Assembly: GCA_010909725.1 (NCBI GenBank)
Contig: JAACMV010000024.1
Coordinates: forward strand, 186,001-250,000
Length of the DNA stretch: 64,000 nucleotides
Source of the DNA: Picochlorum sp. 'celeri'
Taxonomy: Eukaryota > Chlorophyta > Trebouxiophyceae
Direction of reading: 5' to 3'
A program made the translations under genes and the position numbers. Positions within the stretch are counted from its first letter, which is position 1, and each line of letters opens with the position of its first letter. Positions 45,101 to 53,575 of the stretch are shown here, piece by piece. The notes beneath the pieces were generated by a model. It was not told where the DNA came from. It did not search any database and saw only the letters and a list, made by a program, of their open reading frames with translations.

Positions 45101-45506
45101 TCGGTCTTGGCGGCAAAGCGGCTTCAGCCTGCATTAGCACACGTACCCTGACTCCAGCCAATGGCACAGTGAGTGTCTTACCATCATCGAATTGAACCAC
45201 GTGAACTCCCTTCTCTTCGCGATACGCTTGGCCCATCCCGTGATGCCACACCTCCTCAGCAGTGCAAAAGAGCATCAGCTTCTTTCCCACTGCATATAAT
45301 GGGTCGACAGTCCATCCCATCCCCAGTTCCACATAAAACGTTCGAGACTCCTTTGCACTGTCATAAATTGAAACTATCTCGTGCATCTCATCCGTAGGGG
45401 CACTTGGAGCAGTCGTTTGACCCCCCTTTTCCATACTCAAGTCAGGCGTCCCTGGTCTTTTCTGACCTTGGCAAGGCTGGTTCTGCTCTGATCCTTCAGA
45501 ATTCAT
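42124..45506 (-). CDS. Trithorax-like H3K4 methyltransferase, ATX1/ATX2 type
   Basis: CDS is complement(join(42124..44478,44547..45506)), 1,104 aa. The 68-nt intron 44479-44546 joins IKAYAK to DGVIPSSILTQ. Domain order is that of plant ATX1/2: PWWP (GQPVWAKAFKHPHWPGLVVS, about 230-310), FYRN/FYRC (about 400-510, including NNPQFHSESYIWPLGY and GSSIIFHGF), PHD finger (CEICGDVEEDE...CDVCKSHP), extended PHD (CAICPVSRGAMKRT...GPECYSAFHYMCA), then the SET domain near the C-terminus. The SET domain shows GWGAFTTKRIKEGD, YVGELVRP, FCVDATRSGNLAHLLNHSC and ELTYDY, with the post-SET cysteines CSCGAPEC. It is expected to methylate histone H3 Lys4 in the nucleus. TGTAA follows the stop on the minus strand. 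Confidence 0.95.
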
Positions 45507-46152
45507 AATTATATCTCTATTCTGTGGATATCATTCAAAAGGCTCCAGAATCCACTTCCTCGTAGTCCACGAATTGAATCCTAGTATAACAACCGAATCG
45601 CTAAAGTTGGAAAAAGACCTTCTGCATCCCTCTGAAGGGAATATTCGCCTTCAAATTAAGTAAATGGATTCTTTATATCGATCAAAATGGTCTCCTGAAG
45701 CTGATTTCGCGTGACGAGAACCTTCGAGCATGAATTCCACGTTCGAGGCTGACCTTGCTGCCCTTTTAGCCACAGAATAGCCAACCCGACCCTATTCTGA
45801 ATATCTTCTGAACAATTTTATCGGAATATACGTGAAAATGAGGTTCTTACGCCTAGATGGGGGATGCCCCATGGTGGAAGGGTCTGATGTCCAATCGTCC
45901 CTGTCCGGCAGACTCTTGTGCCGTACGGACGGTTCTTGTTGACTTCTTCTGCCTTGTGCAGGTTTGCAATGCCGAAACTTTGTACATCCGAACATCCTCC
46001 GTCCTAGTGGAACTCCAGATGTTGGAGGAGGAATCTCAAACTTGGCACTTCACCGATCAAGCATTGATCTTTGTATGCAGCATCCTCACTTGAGGTGCAC
46101 TCACCGACAGGTGCATTCTCTGCTGGTAGTAGTACTCACATGGCACATCGTG
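45507..46152. other. Intergenic region, no supported gene
   Basis: About 650 bp. A 78-codon plus-strand ORF from 45857 (MGDAPWWKGLMSNRPCPADS...) has internal splice-like sites but no recognisable family, so it is not annotated. TGTAA near the 3' end on the minus strand probably belongs to the solute-binding-protein gene that ends at 46153. Confidence 0.45.
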
Positions 46153-48051
46153 TTACAGAAAAGAAGAGATATACAGGGACAACAAGGCAGATATCATGTA
46201 TGGTAATACGGAAGCAGAAGACTCCATCGATGGCTCACTACTACTTGCCGTCTCCTCAGGTGCAACATCTTCCAAGATGGCACTACTGGCCAACACAGTT
46301 GGTTCGAAATTGGTAACTGCATCCGTCACTGCCTGTAAGATGATGTTTGGAGTTGCTGAACCCCCGTATTCACCTTCCCAGGTGAGGAGTGGACTGTCCA
46401 TACCCTTGCTCATCAACTGGGAAGTCAATGCTGATAGATAGCTGTATGCTTCAACAGGAAAGTCTGGCCTCACAGCTATCCCTATTGGGTCATCCATAGT
46501 TGTATCAGTGGCAACTTCTACAAGCCCATCAAATTGTACGTGAGACACCCACAAAAGCCCAATACACTCTCCCCTGAGTATTGCTGCTTCCGCTTCTGCT
46601 CTCGTCTCAAATGGAATCAGATTCGCACCATACTTTTCTCCAGCAGGATTTTGGGCAGAGGCCGTCACTGTACAGACATCCTGTCTATCCATGTATTCAA
46701 GAGTCGCATTCTCGGGCACAGAGTCGGCTTCGTTGGAGGGAAGATACAATGCAGGCCCAGCACTAAAGTAGAACGGTTGGACAAAATATACCTCAGAAAG
46801 CCTTTCTTGATTCACCACAATCGATCCAATACTGATATCAGCCTTACCATCGTTTATAAGTGACAGCCTTTCATCAACAGTATTAGCAACCAGAACCTCT
46901 GTGCACTGGATGATGCCAGAGGAGCAGATGACTTGAAGCATTTCAATTTCCATCCCTTTCCATGACGAATTCTTCTCGAGGAACGAAATATCCCCTTCAA
47001 TACTAGCAAGAGGGAGAGCATTACCTTTGTATACCACAATGGTTGCATTGACGGGGTTTCCAGGAGCAGGCACCGAACGGGATCCATTCACTGCAGGTGC
47101 TTTGGTCCAATCCAAAGCATTGCCGTTACGGGTCAGAAATCCTGTAATTGCAGATGTTGCGAATCCCAAAGTAGCAGGAACATTCACACGTGATTCCATG
47201 CCACCTTCCGACTGAAACGTGTTATTGGCAATGCTCCACATGGGCGATATTCTTCCAGCCCAGAGCATGCTGACTGCTGCAGCAGTCAAGCTGTCCACAA
47301 GCTCTTGCGATGCATTCTTGTTCACAACAATTCCATACGGAGACGCTCCAATATCAGCTGCCACCCTACTGACTATTCTTAATGGACCATCTTGGGATCC
47401 TCCGTGCCCATCCACAAGCAAAGCAATACATTCTCCATTCTCCATCCTGTCAATAGCCTCAGCCTTTCCTGATACATCCACATACCCCTTGATACCATAC
47501 ACATTTTGCAGCGCTTGTGTGGCATGGTGACTAGGATACGCACACAGAGTTTTGCCCTTCAAATCTTCCCACTCCAACACAGTGTCTCCAAGCCCCAACA
47601 ATTCAGTGCCAGTGGCAAAGTAAAACGGTCTGATGAAATCCACCAGCTTTTCCCTCTCAGGAGTCCATGATATGGCCCCGATACTAAAATCCGCATCGCC
47701 ATTCACCACAGCACTCAATCGATCATCGATAGTAGTCGTGATGAGTGCTTCATCCAGGGGAGTGCATGCAAGATACGGCTCAATCCCAGCAGACACCCAC
47801 GTTGGAGCCCCAGCAGGTGTTGTAAGATTGCACAGATACCTTACAATATCCACATCCAGACCACTCCACTCATCCGAATCGGCAGACGTAGCATTTGAAT
47901 ACGGAAACCCTATAAAACCACCCTCAAATATCGCCGGTCGGACCAAACCTGTTCCAGAACTGGTCCCTTGAGCAGACACCGAGAGACCTCCTCCCACACT
48001 CGCCACCAACACATGATGGATCAAGAGCAGATGCAGAGAATTCATCACCAT
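46153..48051 (-). CDS. Secreted, probably GPI-anchored protein with two tandem solute-binding (SBP_bac_3-like) domains
   Basis: A single-exon ORF of 632 aa. Residues 1-28 are a signal peptide (LHLLLIHHVLVASVGGGLSV). The first type-3 periplasmic-binding fold spans about 35-285, with SGLDVDIVRYLC, ITTTIDDRLSAVVNGDADFS and SWTPEREKLVDFIRPFYFAT. The second spans about 330-570, with WKGMEIEMLQVIC, VDERLSLINDGKADISIGSI and NQERLSEVYFVQPFYFSAGP. The usual PBP type 3 order (D-VDI, R...L..G..D......T..R...V.F..P) is visible in both. The Ser-rich stretch before the end, then PYMISALLSLYISSFL, resembles a GPI signal. There are many N-x-S/T sequons. No ion-channel spans are present, so this is not a glutamate receptor. 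Ligand and role are unknown; amino-acid or small-metabolite binding at the cell surface is inferred from the fold. Confidence 0.85.
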   Translation of the reverse strand: MVMNSLHLLLIHHVLVASVGGGLSVSAQGTSSGTGLVRPAIFEGGFIGFPYSNATSADSDEWSGLDVDIVRYLCNLTTPAGAPTWVSAGIEPYLACTPLDEALITTTIDDRLSAVVNGDADFSIGAISWTPEREKLVDFIRPFYFATGTELLGLGDTVLEWEDLKGKTLCAYPSHHATQALQNVYGIKGYVDVSGKAEAIDRMENGECIALLVDGHGGSQDGPLRIVSRVAADIGASPYGIVVNKNASQELVDSLTAAAVSMLWAGRISPMWSIANNTFQSEGGMESRVNVPATLGFATSAITGFLTRNGNALDWTKAPAVNGSRSVPAPGNPVNATIVVYKGNALPLASIEGDISFLEKNSSWKGMEIEMLQVICSSGIIQCTEVLVANTVDERLSLINDGKADISIGSIVVNQERLSEVYFVQPFYFSAGPALYLPSNEADSVPENATLEYMDRQDVCTVTASAQNPAGEKYGANLIPFETRAEAEAAILRGECIGLLWVSHVQFDGLVEVATDTTMDDPIGIAVRPDFPVEAYSYLSALTSQLMSKGMDSPLLTWEGEYGGSATPNIILQAVTDAVTNFEPTVLASSAILEDVAPEETASSSEPSMESSASVLPYMISALLSLYISSFL

Positions 48052-49023
48052 GTATTGTTATAAGTATTTTATCAATCTTGACAGACGTTTCTGTATCGAT
48101 TTGATTCAACTCCGAAAACAAAAAATAATTGATTTTGCGGTGGTTTTTCTCAGTCCAGTTGAATGAAAGCAATTCATGAACTGGGATACATTCCAATACC
48201 TGTGGATCTATCTATCCAAAACCTTTGACCTATTCAGAAAAGAATCTATATGTATTGCTGCTATTGAGCCAAGCTACTGTATCGGCAGATCTCGAGGCAA
48301 GATCTCTTATTATTTGAAATCTTTTCTGTTTCAAACTAGGAGCCTGACTATCCCCCTCGTAGCACAGTTGTTCTCTACACACCCATTCGCATGACAACAA
48401 ATATAGCGACATACCATCCATATAGAAGAAGGAGAACAACGCCATGGACAGAGCGTATGCAGGAGATTGACGAGGGACAGTTGTCAACTGTCTCTTCAAA
48501 GCGCAATTGTGTCCCGTCAAAGGAGCCTTTGAAAGGGTCGTTGGTCAAAGGCGCCTTCCATGCATGAATTTGGGATCCCATGTGCATACGAGTTCCCCAT
48601 CCAGGGGCTCAGTGTATCATAAATATAATTATAAAATACATTTATATTGTTAGATTTATATTGTTAGATACGAGTGTCCGTGCTTGATTGGACTGTGGGT
48701 GTTTGTCAGAGAAGTAGACGAAACAGGACAATCGAAGAAAAACACGCCGAGTGTTATACAGCCGTTTTGGTAATAGATAGGGTACGCTATACTACATAGT
48801 AAAGTATTGTGAATGAAAATATTGCAACTGTGTTGGGTGTGGGGCGTTGGAGCGAAAGTGGACAAAGGACCCCAGTTCCTGGGGGTGGCGCCCTTGGTTT
48901 GAAAGTGGCCACTTTTGTTCATGGACAGTCGAGACGTCATTTTCCCGAGACGGATCGGCCAGTCTGGGCATTGCGGTCATTGATTCTCTCTAATTTATAT
49001 ATTAAATTGTATTCAGATCAAAT
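48052..49023. other. Divergent intergenic region with GGCGCC/TCAAAGG repeats
   Basis: About 970 bp between the solute-binding-protein gene (minus) and the RING/IBR gene (plus). Around 48518-48557 two related units occur, GTCAAAGGAGCCTTTGA (itself a near-palindrome) and GGTCAAAGGCGCCTT. Another GGCGCC is near 48887. No ORF or RNA gene could be supported. Confidence 0.45.
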
Positions 49024-50820
49024 ATGAGCGTCAATGAGGTGGTCCAGTGTGATGTGCCAGGTGGCTCTGGGGAGGGAGGGCAGGGAAACTTCAAGGAATC
49101 GGCCACTCGGCCGCTTGAGGATCAAGGCACGAGTACTACTAATAAGAGTAAAAGAAAGAGAGTAAAACGTTCGGATGCTGTGGAGGTGAAGAAGGAGAGG
49201 AAGAAGAGGAGGAGCAAGAAGCAGGTGGGCAGCAATGATTTGGAGAGTGAAGGTTTGACATGTGCGGTGTGCTGTGAGGCACTCATACAGCCAGGTACTA
49301 AATCCAATACATCGATTGAGTGCCCTTCGTGCCAGTATCAGGCGTGTGTGAAGTGTGTCGAGCGTTATATCCTGGACATGCGGGAGGGTCAACCTCAATG
49401 CATGAACCCTGAATGCCAGGCAGAGTGGCACACGTCGTTCCTGCGCCAGTATTTCGCAACGAGTTGGATCAACGGTCCTTATTATAAGGCAAGATCCCAG
49501 TATTATTTGAAGATGGAAATGGCCAAGCTTCCAGAGGATCATGAGAGTTTGTTGAACTACAGGCATTGTAATCAACTGGCAGAGGACATTAAAGTTTTCA
49601 ACACAGAAGCCAAAGAGCTGAAAAGGCAGCTTGATGAGAAGAAGCAGATTATATCTTTCACCAATAATATGATACGTGAGTACAAGACGTCTCAGTATCT
49701 GGTGAACCTGAGGGATGTGGAGCCAGAGGCTCATTCCAGCAGGCATGGTCAGTTTCCATGCCAGGATGAGCAATGCAAGGGTTTCCTGCACAAGGAAACG
49801 CATGTGTGCAACATATGCGATAAAATCACATGCAAAAATTGTCATATTCTTCTTGGTAAGGAATCAGATGAGGAAACGGTGGAGCATGTGTGCAAGGAGG
49901 AAGATATTGAGACTGCAAAGTTGCTCAGGGTTAATACAAAGCCATGTCCATACTGCAACATGGGCGTGTACAAGATTGAAGGGTGCTCTCAAATGTTTTG
50001 CACAGCGTGTAAAACTGCTTTCGGGTGGAACTCGGGGAAGATTATCAAGTCAAACATTCACAATCCTCATTATTTTGAATGGAGAAGAGAACAAGCAGAG
50101 GATGGGGTAATCCCTCGTCAACCTGGAGATCGGCCTGGAGAACAGGTTGAGGAGAATCAGAGGGAGATATATGGTCGACATGGCGTTCCTCGTTTAAGCA
50201 AAACGGACCTGTGGAAGCGTCTTGGTTGCTTGGAACCTGGCATGCAGCTCACCCTACGAGCTGGTGTGGATACTCATGGAGGTGAACGAGCACATATCGA
50301 AGATTCTTTGAAGAATATGTGGGTGGACAATATGGAGGTTGCTCTAAAGTTTGTCAAGACTTTGATGGCAGAGATTGCTGATATAGAGGAGCGAGAGCGC
50401 CCTGATGGCGCTCGTATCTGGCGATTGTACTATGCAAACAATGACGTAAGCGAACTTGCATTCAAAAATCAGCTGATCAAGATTGACAAGAGAGAGAGCA
50501 AGTCCAAGGAGCTCAAGCACGTGCTTGCAGAATCTGCTCGTCTCATTGCTACTCAATTGAGCAATGTGACTGGAAGTCTGGAAAGCATGGATGCAGCATG
50601 GGCTGCAGTCAAAAAAGAGACCTCTCAGCTCGATCGAAAGCTCGTGTCCATCAGAAACTGCTTTGGAGGACCCATTCCAGAGGATGGTCAATTTTCACAT
50701 GTTCTACGTGCGATAGAATTTGCGAAAAGGCTGAAACGCGAAGATGCATATCCAGCACTAGAGGAAGATGCCCTGATGGAGAGAGACATGACTGATTTGT
50801 ACCATGATCCGTACTTTTGA
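49024..50820 (+). CDS. RING/IBR-type E3 ubiquitin-ligase-like protein
   Basis: A single-exon ORF of 598 aa. The N-terminus (about 30-70) is a Lys/Arg-rich tract likely to be a nuclear signal. A RING-like module starts at LTCAVCCEALIQPGT and continues CPSCQYQACVKCVERYI...CMNPECQ. A coiled-coil linker (AEDIKVFNTEAKELKRQLDE) follows. The IBR/RING2 part includes CQDEQCKGFLHKE, CNICDKITCKNCH, then KPCPYCNMGVYKIEGCSQMF and CTACKTAFGWNSGKI. The latter contains the cysteine that would carry ubiquitin in RBR ligases. It is followed by IHNPHYFEWRR, a motif I associate with similar proteins of giant viruses and protists. The C-terminal 200 residues are helical and charged. TGTAA follows at 50877. Confidence 0.85.
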   Translation: MSVNEVVQCDVPGGSGEGGQGNFKESATRPLEDQGTSTTNKSKRKRVKRSDAVEVKKERKKRRSKKQVGSNDLESEGLTCAVCCEALIQPGTKSNTSIECPSCQYQACVKCVERYILDMREGQPQCMNPECQAEWHTSFLRQYFATSWINGPYYKARSQYYLKMEMAKLPEDHESLLNYRHCNQLAEDIKVFNTEAKELKRQLDEKKQIISFTNNMIREYKTSQYLVNLRDVEPEAHSSRHGQFPCQDEQCKGFLHKETHVCNICDKITCKNCHILLGKESDEETVEHVCKEEDIETAKLLRVNTKPCPYCNMGVYKIEGCSQMFCTACKTAFGWNSGKIIKSNIHNPHYFEWRREQAEDGVIPRQPGDRPGEQVEENQREIYGRHGVPRLSKTDLWKRLGCLEPGMQLTLRAGVDTHGGERAHIEDSLKNMWVDNMEVALKFVKTLMAEIADIEERERPDGARIWRLYYANNDVSELAFKNQLIKIDKRESKSKELKHVLAESARLIATQLSNVTGSLESMDAAWAAVKKETSQLDRKLVSIRNCFGGPIPEDGQFSHVLRAIEFAKRLKREDAYPALEEDALMERDMTDLYHDPYF

Positions 50821-50891
50821 AGAGTATAAATCTATTTTGCATGCATTTTTTCCCTCGTCGATATGGTTTTTAAGATTGTAATGCATCGAAT

Positions 50892-52520
50892 ATGCTCTAC
50901 AGATCGAGGATTCCTTCACATGTAGCAATGTCTTTCACTAGGAACCAAGGCTGTTTGAAAACGCATGCCCTTTCTCGCAATGACTGTGATCTACATGGAT
51001 CAAAAGATATATCGATCGTTTGGTTCCGAATTGGGGACTTGAGGATCCACGATCACGAGCCTTTGTTTGGTGCATGCGATCAAAGGAATGCTACAGTGAT
51101 CCCAATGGTACTTTTACCCGAAAATGATGGTATACAATCTCATCGCCGCATTGCTATCAATAGGGCTATAATTGGTCTTGAAAAGGCACTGAAAGAAAGG
51201 GTGGGTGGCCTGCCGCTCAGCATAGTTGAGAGAAATGAGTGGCACAAAGCTCTGGGAACCATGATTGGCAAGGCAGAGGGGAACAGAGTCGATTTTCACT
51301 TTTACATGTCACCGCATAAATCCTTAGATCCATGGGGGTATACAGTACAAGAAGAGATGGTTGGATTGCTGAAAGAGAAGGCACACGTCCGGATCCATCC
51401 ATACTGGGGCAAGACACTCTTTCACCCTTTGGACATGAGTTCTGATCACACAGGACGCCCTACTCCTTCGATATCTACGTACAGTATGGATACCCAGTTT
51501 CCAGGATCGCTAGATTTGATTGCATCCTGCGAAACCATGACCCAGTTTCGAGAAAGATGTCAAGGGACTCTTCCTGTGAGGGAGCCTCTTGAGGTTCCTT
51601 TGGTTTCAGAGGAAATGCATGACGAGGAACTGCGCACATACATGAAGGAACATTCCATATCCTCTACAAAATTAGATACGACATCTTGTGAGATACGTGA
51701 GGACATCCCAATTGAGGAGGAGGTTGCCTTACAGCATCTGGAGTCCATGCTGCACAATGATGCATACATGGGCTCATATAGGACCTCTCGGATGTCTGCA
51801 TCCACAAGCGAAAGGGGTGCTATGTTGAGTACAGCATTATCCTTGGGTACTCTGAGTCCCAGAATGGTATATCGTAAAGTTCATGATAGACTGCTTGCCA
51901 AGAAGAAGGGGCAAGGAGTATCATGGACGTGGGGCCCCAAGGTTACCTCCTCAAGTCTAGGAGAAGAATGGCTCCTCATGCACCTGGTCATACGGGACTA
52001 TTTTATCTATTTAGCGGAACATGAAGGAGACCGAATATATACTTTCGGCAACGATCGAGAATGGTCCCAAGACGAGGATGCATTCAATCACTGGATCCAT
52101 GGTCAGACAGGCTTCCCATTTGTTGATGCATCCATGCGCGAGCTCCATGCCACTGGTTTCATGTCTAATCGTGCTAGACAAAACGTGGCGTCCTTCCTCA
52201 CGAAAGAACTTGGTATTGATTGGCGATGGGGTGAAGAGTATTTCCAGAAAACCTTGATTGACCACGATAGTGGTGTGAATGCTGAAAGTTGGGCCTACAT
52301 AGCTGGAGTCGGCCCAGGACGGAGAGATACAAAATTCATGACGGTGACACAAGGAGAAAAGTATGACCCTGACGGTTCACACATTGCCCGATGGATCCCC
52401 GAACTCTCCCATCTGGAACCTACACTTCGACACAGACCCTGGCTGGTTTCTGGAAAACCACTGGCCTATCCTGCCCCAATCCGACCATATGAGTCTCAAA
52501 TCGGCAAACCACCCAAATGA
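50892..52520 (+). CDS. Cryptochrome DASH / photolyase family protein
   Basis: A single-exon ORF of 542 aa. The photolyase alpha/beta domain begins SIVWFRIGDLRIHDHEPLF. A CRY-DASH-like HVRIHPYWGKTLFHPLDM lies near residue 165. The FAD domain contains YRTSRMSASTSERGAMLSTA, FPFVDASMRELHATGFMSNR, ARQNVASFLTKELGIDWRWG and EEYFQKTLIDHDSGVN. CRY-DASH proteins bind FAD and a folate antenna, and repair cyclobutane dimers mainly in single-stranded DNA. The stretch after DHD differs from the usual CSNYGNW, reading SGVNAESWAY. The N-terminus (first 35 residues, no acidic residues early) could be an organelle transit peptide, as in plant Cry3. Confidence 0.93.
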   Translation: MLYRSRIPSHVAMSFTRNQGCLKTHALSRNDCDLHGSKDISIVWFRIGDLRIHDHEPLFGACDQRNATVIPMVLLPENDGIQSHRRIAINRAIIGLEKALKERVGGLPLSIVERNEWHKALGTMIGKAEGNRVDFHFYMSPHKSLDPWGYTVQEEMVGLLKEKAHVRIHPYWGKTLFHPLDMSSDHTGRPTPSISTYSMDTQFPGSLDLIASCETMTQFRERCQGTLPVREPLEVPLVSEEMHDEELRTYMKEHSISSTKLDTTSCEIREDIPIEEEVALQHLESMLHNDAYMGSYRTSRMSASTSERGAMLSTALSLGTLSPRMVYRKVHDRLLAKKKGQGVSWTWGPKVTSSSLGEEWLLMHLVIRDYFIYLAEHEGDRIYTFGNDREWSQDEDAFNHWIHGQTGFPFVDASMRELHATGFMSNRARQNVASFLTKELGIDWRWGEEYFQKTLIDHDSGVNAESWAYIAGVGPGRRDTKFMTVTQGEKYDPDGSHIARWIPELSHLEPTLRHRPWLVSGKPLAYPAPIRPYESQIGKPPK

Positions 52521-52594
52521 TAGCAAATTCAACGTTTACACAATCTATTTCTTCTTGTAAGCAATATGTCTGACACATCTTCTTCTTGTTCATC

Positions 52595-53212
52595 TTACAA
52601 TGGCAAAACAACTCCATAGCTATTTCTTCGTCCGCCTCCTCCACCACGGGACCTTCCACGCACCCCAGAAGAATGCTTCTGATAAATCTTTTCAAATCTA
52701 CTGTTGATACTTTCTCCAGTTGTACCAACCACTCGAGCTGGAGCCCTCTGTCGCCGGGTCACTCCCTCTTTGGGACCCAGGCCATACCCAAGTCCTTTAC
52801 CACCATGCATCGTCACAGTAACGCCACGCCGACCTCGCTGAGAACCAGAACCAGAAGCCTGTCTTCCTCCTCTTCCCCGAGACGCTGCAACACCGCGAGA
52901 CGCCTTCTTCACGCCTCCAGACACGGGTGTTTTGACTGCACCCTTCTTCCCCACACCGCCCCTGATTGGAGTTTTGGCAGAACCTTTCTTACCCGCTTTT
53001 GGAGTGCCCTTTTTCCCCTACACATATTATTTGCATACAATTTGTGACCATATAAAGCCATTCAGCGCGTGACCGACAGCGTCGAGATTCATCAGTCAAA
53101 TGAAACTTGAATTTTCGTGACACACCTTGGCTGGCACCTGCTTCTTCTTGGGTTTTTTCTGTGATTTAATTAAATCATCCAAACTCTGACCAAGTTTCGA
53201 CTCTACATCCAT
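52595..53212 (-). CDS. Small RGG protein with UAP56-binding-like motif (mRNA-export-adaptor-like)
   Basis: CDS is complement(join(52595..53017,53126..53212)), 169 aa. The 108-nt intron 53018-53125 (GTGTGT...GTAG) joins QVPAK to GKKGTPKAGKK in phase 0. The N-terminus MDVESKLGQSLDDLIKSQKK resembles the UAP56-binding motif (SLDDIIK) of ALY/REF and UIF export adaptors. The rest is Lys/Gly/Arg-rich with RGRGG repeats (ASRGRGGRQ, RGRSRGGGGGRR) and a conserved-looking ESINSRFEKIYQKH near the C-terminus. No RRM is present. A role in loading export factors on mRNA is inferred. An AG just upstream of the ATG may end a 5' UTR intron. Confidence 0.75.
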
Positions 53213-53575
53213 GCTGGTTTCGTCTTTTGTTCCTGTTTGTATCAAAAAAACGAGATCACGGTGTTGAAAGGTTTCCCTGTACACTTTTCGGAGGTTTTAA
53301 AAACTCTAACAACTAAACAACTTATTTCTAGGCTGGCTGCTACACGGCACGCCGTGGAGTATAAATCAAACACCTCCGTTTGATGGGCCCATCAAACTTC
53401 AGGGCGCCCAAAAGGTTTTGGTCCTATGAGTATGGAATCCATTCGGTGAAATCACTATTCATATTTACAATAGTAACATACACATGGTATACTATTCTCT
53501 GTACAAATGTGAAAGTGAATAAGACAAAAAGGGCTGTTTCTGCAGCCTATGACAATGCTGCCCATTGTTTTTTTG
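53213..53575. promoter_or_regulatory. Upstream region with a 20-bp perfect palindrome
   Basis: This lies 5' of the RGG-protein gene and 3' of the HDAC gene. It contains GTTTGATGGGCCCATCAAAC, a perfect 20-bp palindrome at 53378-53397 whose centre is the TGGGCC site II/TCP-type core. Nearby is CACGGC-AC-GCCGTG (about 53344-53357) and GGGCGCCC. These are strong candidates for protein-binding sites upstream of the RGG gene; function is inferred. Confidence 0.45.

Noticed and set aside
45857..46093. 78-codon plus-strand ORF MGDAPWWKGLMS...
   Set aside because: No homologous motif, no strong start context, and it is close to the 3' end of the solute-binding-protein gene; left as unsupported.
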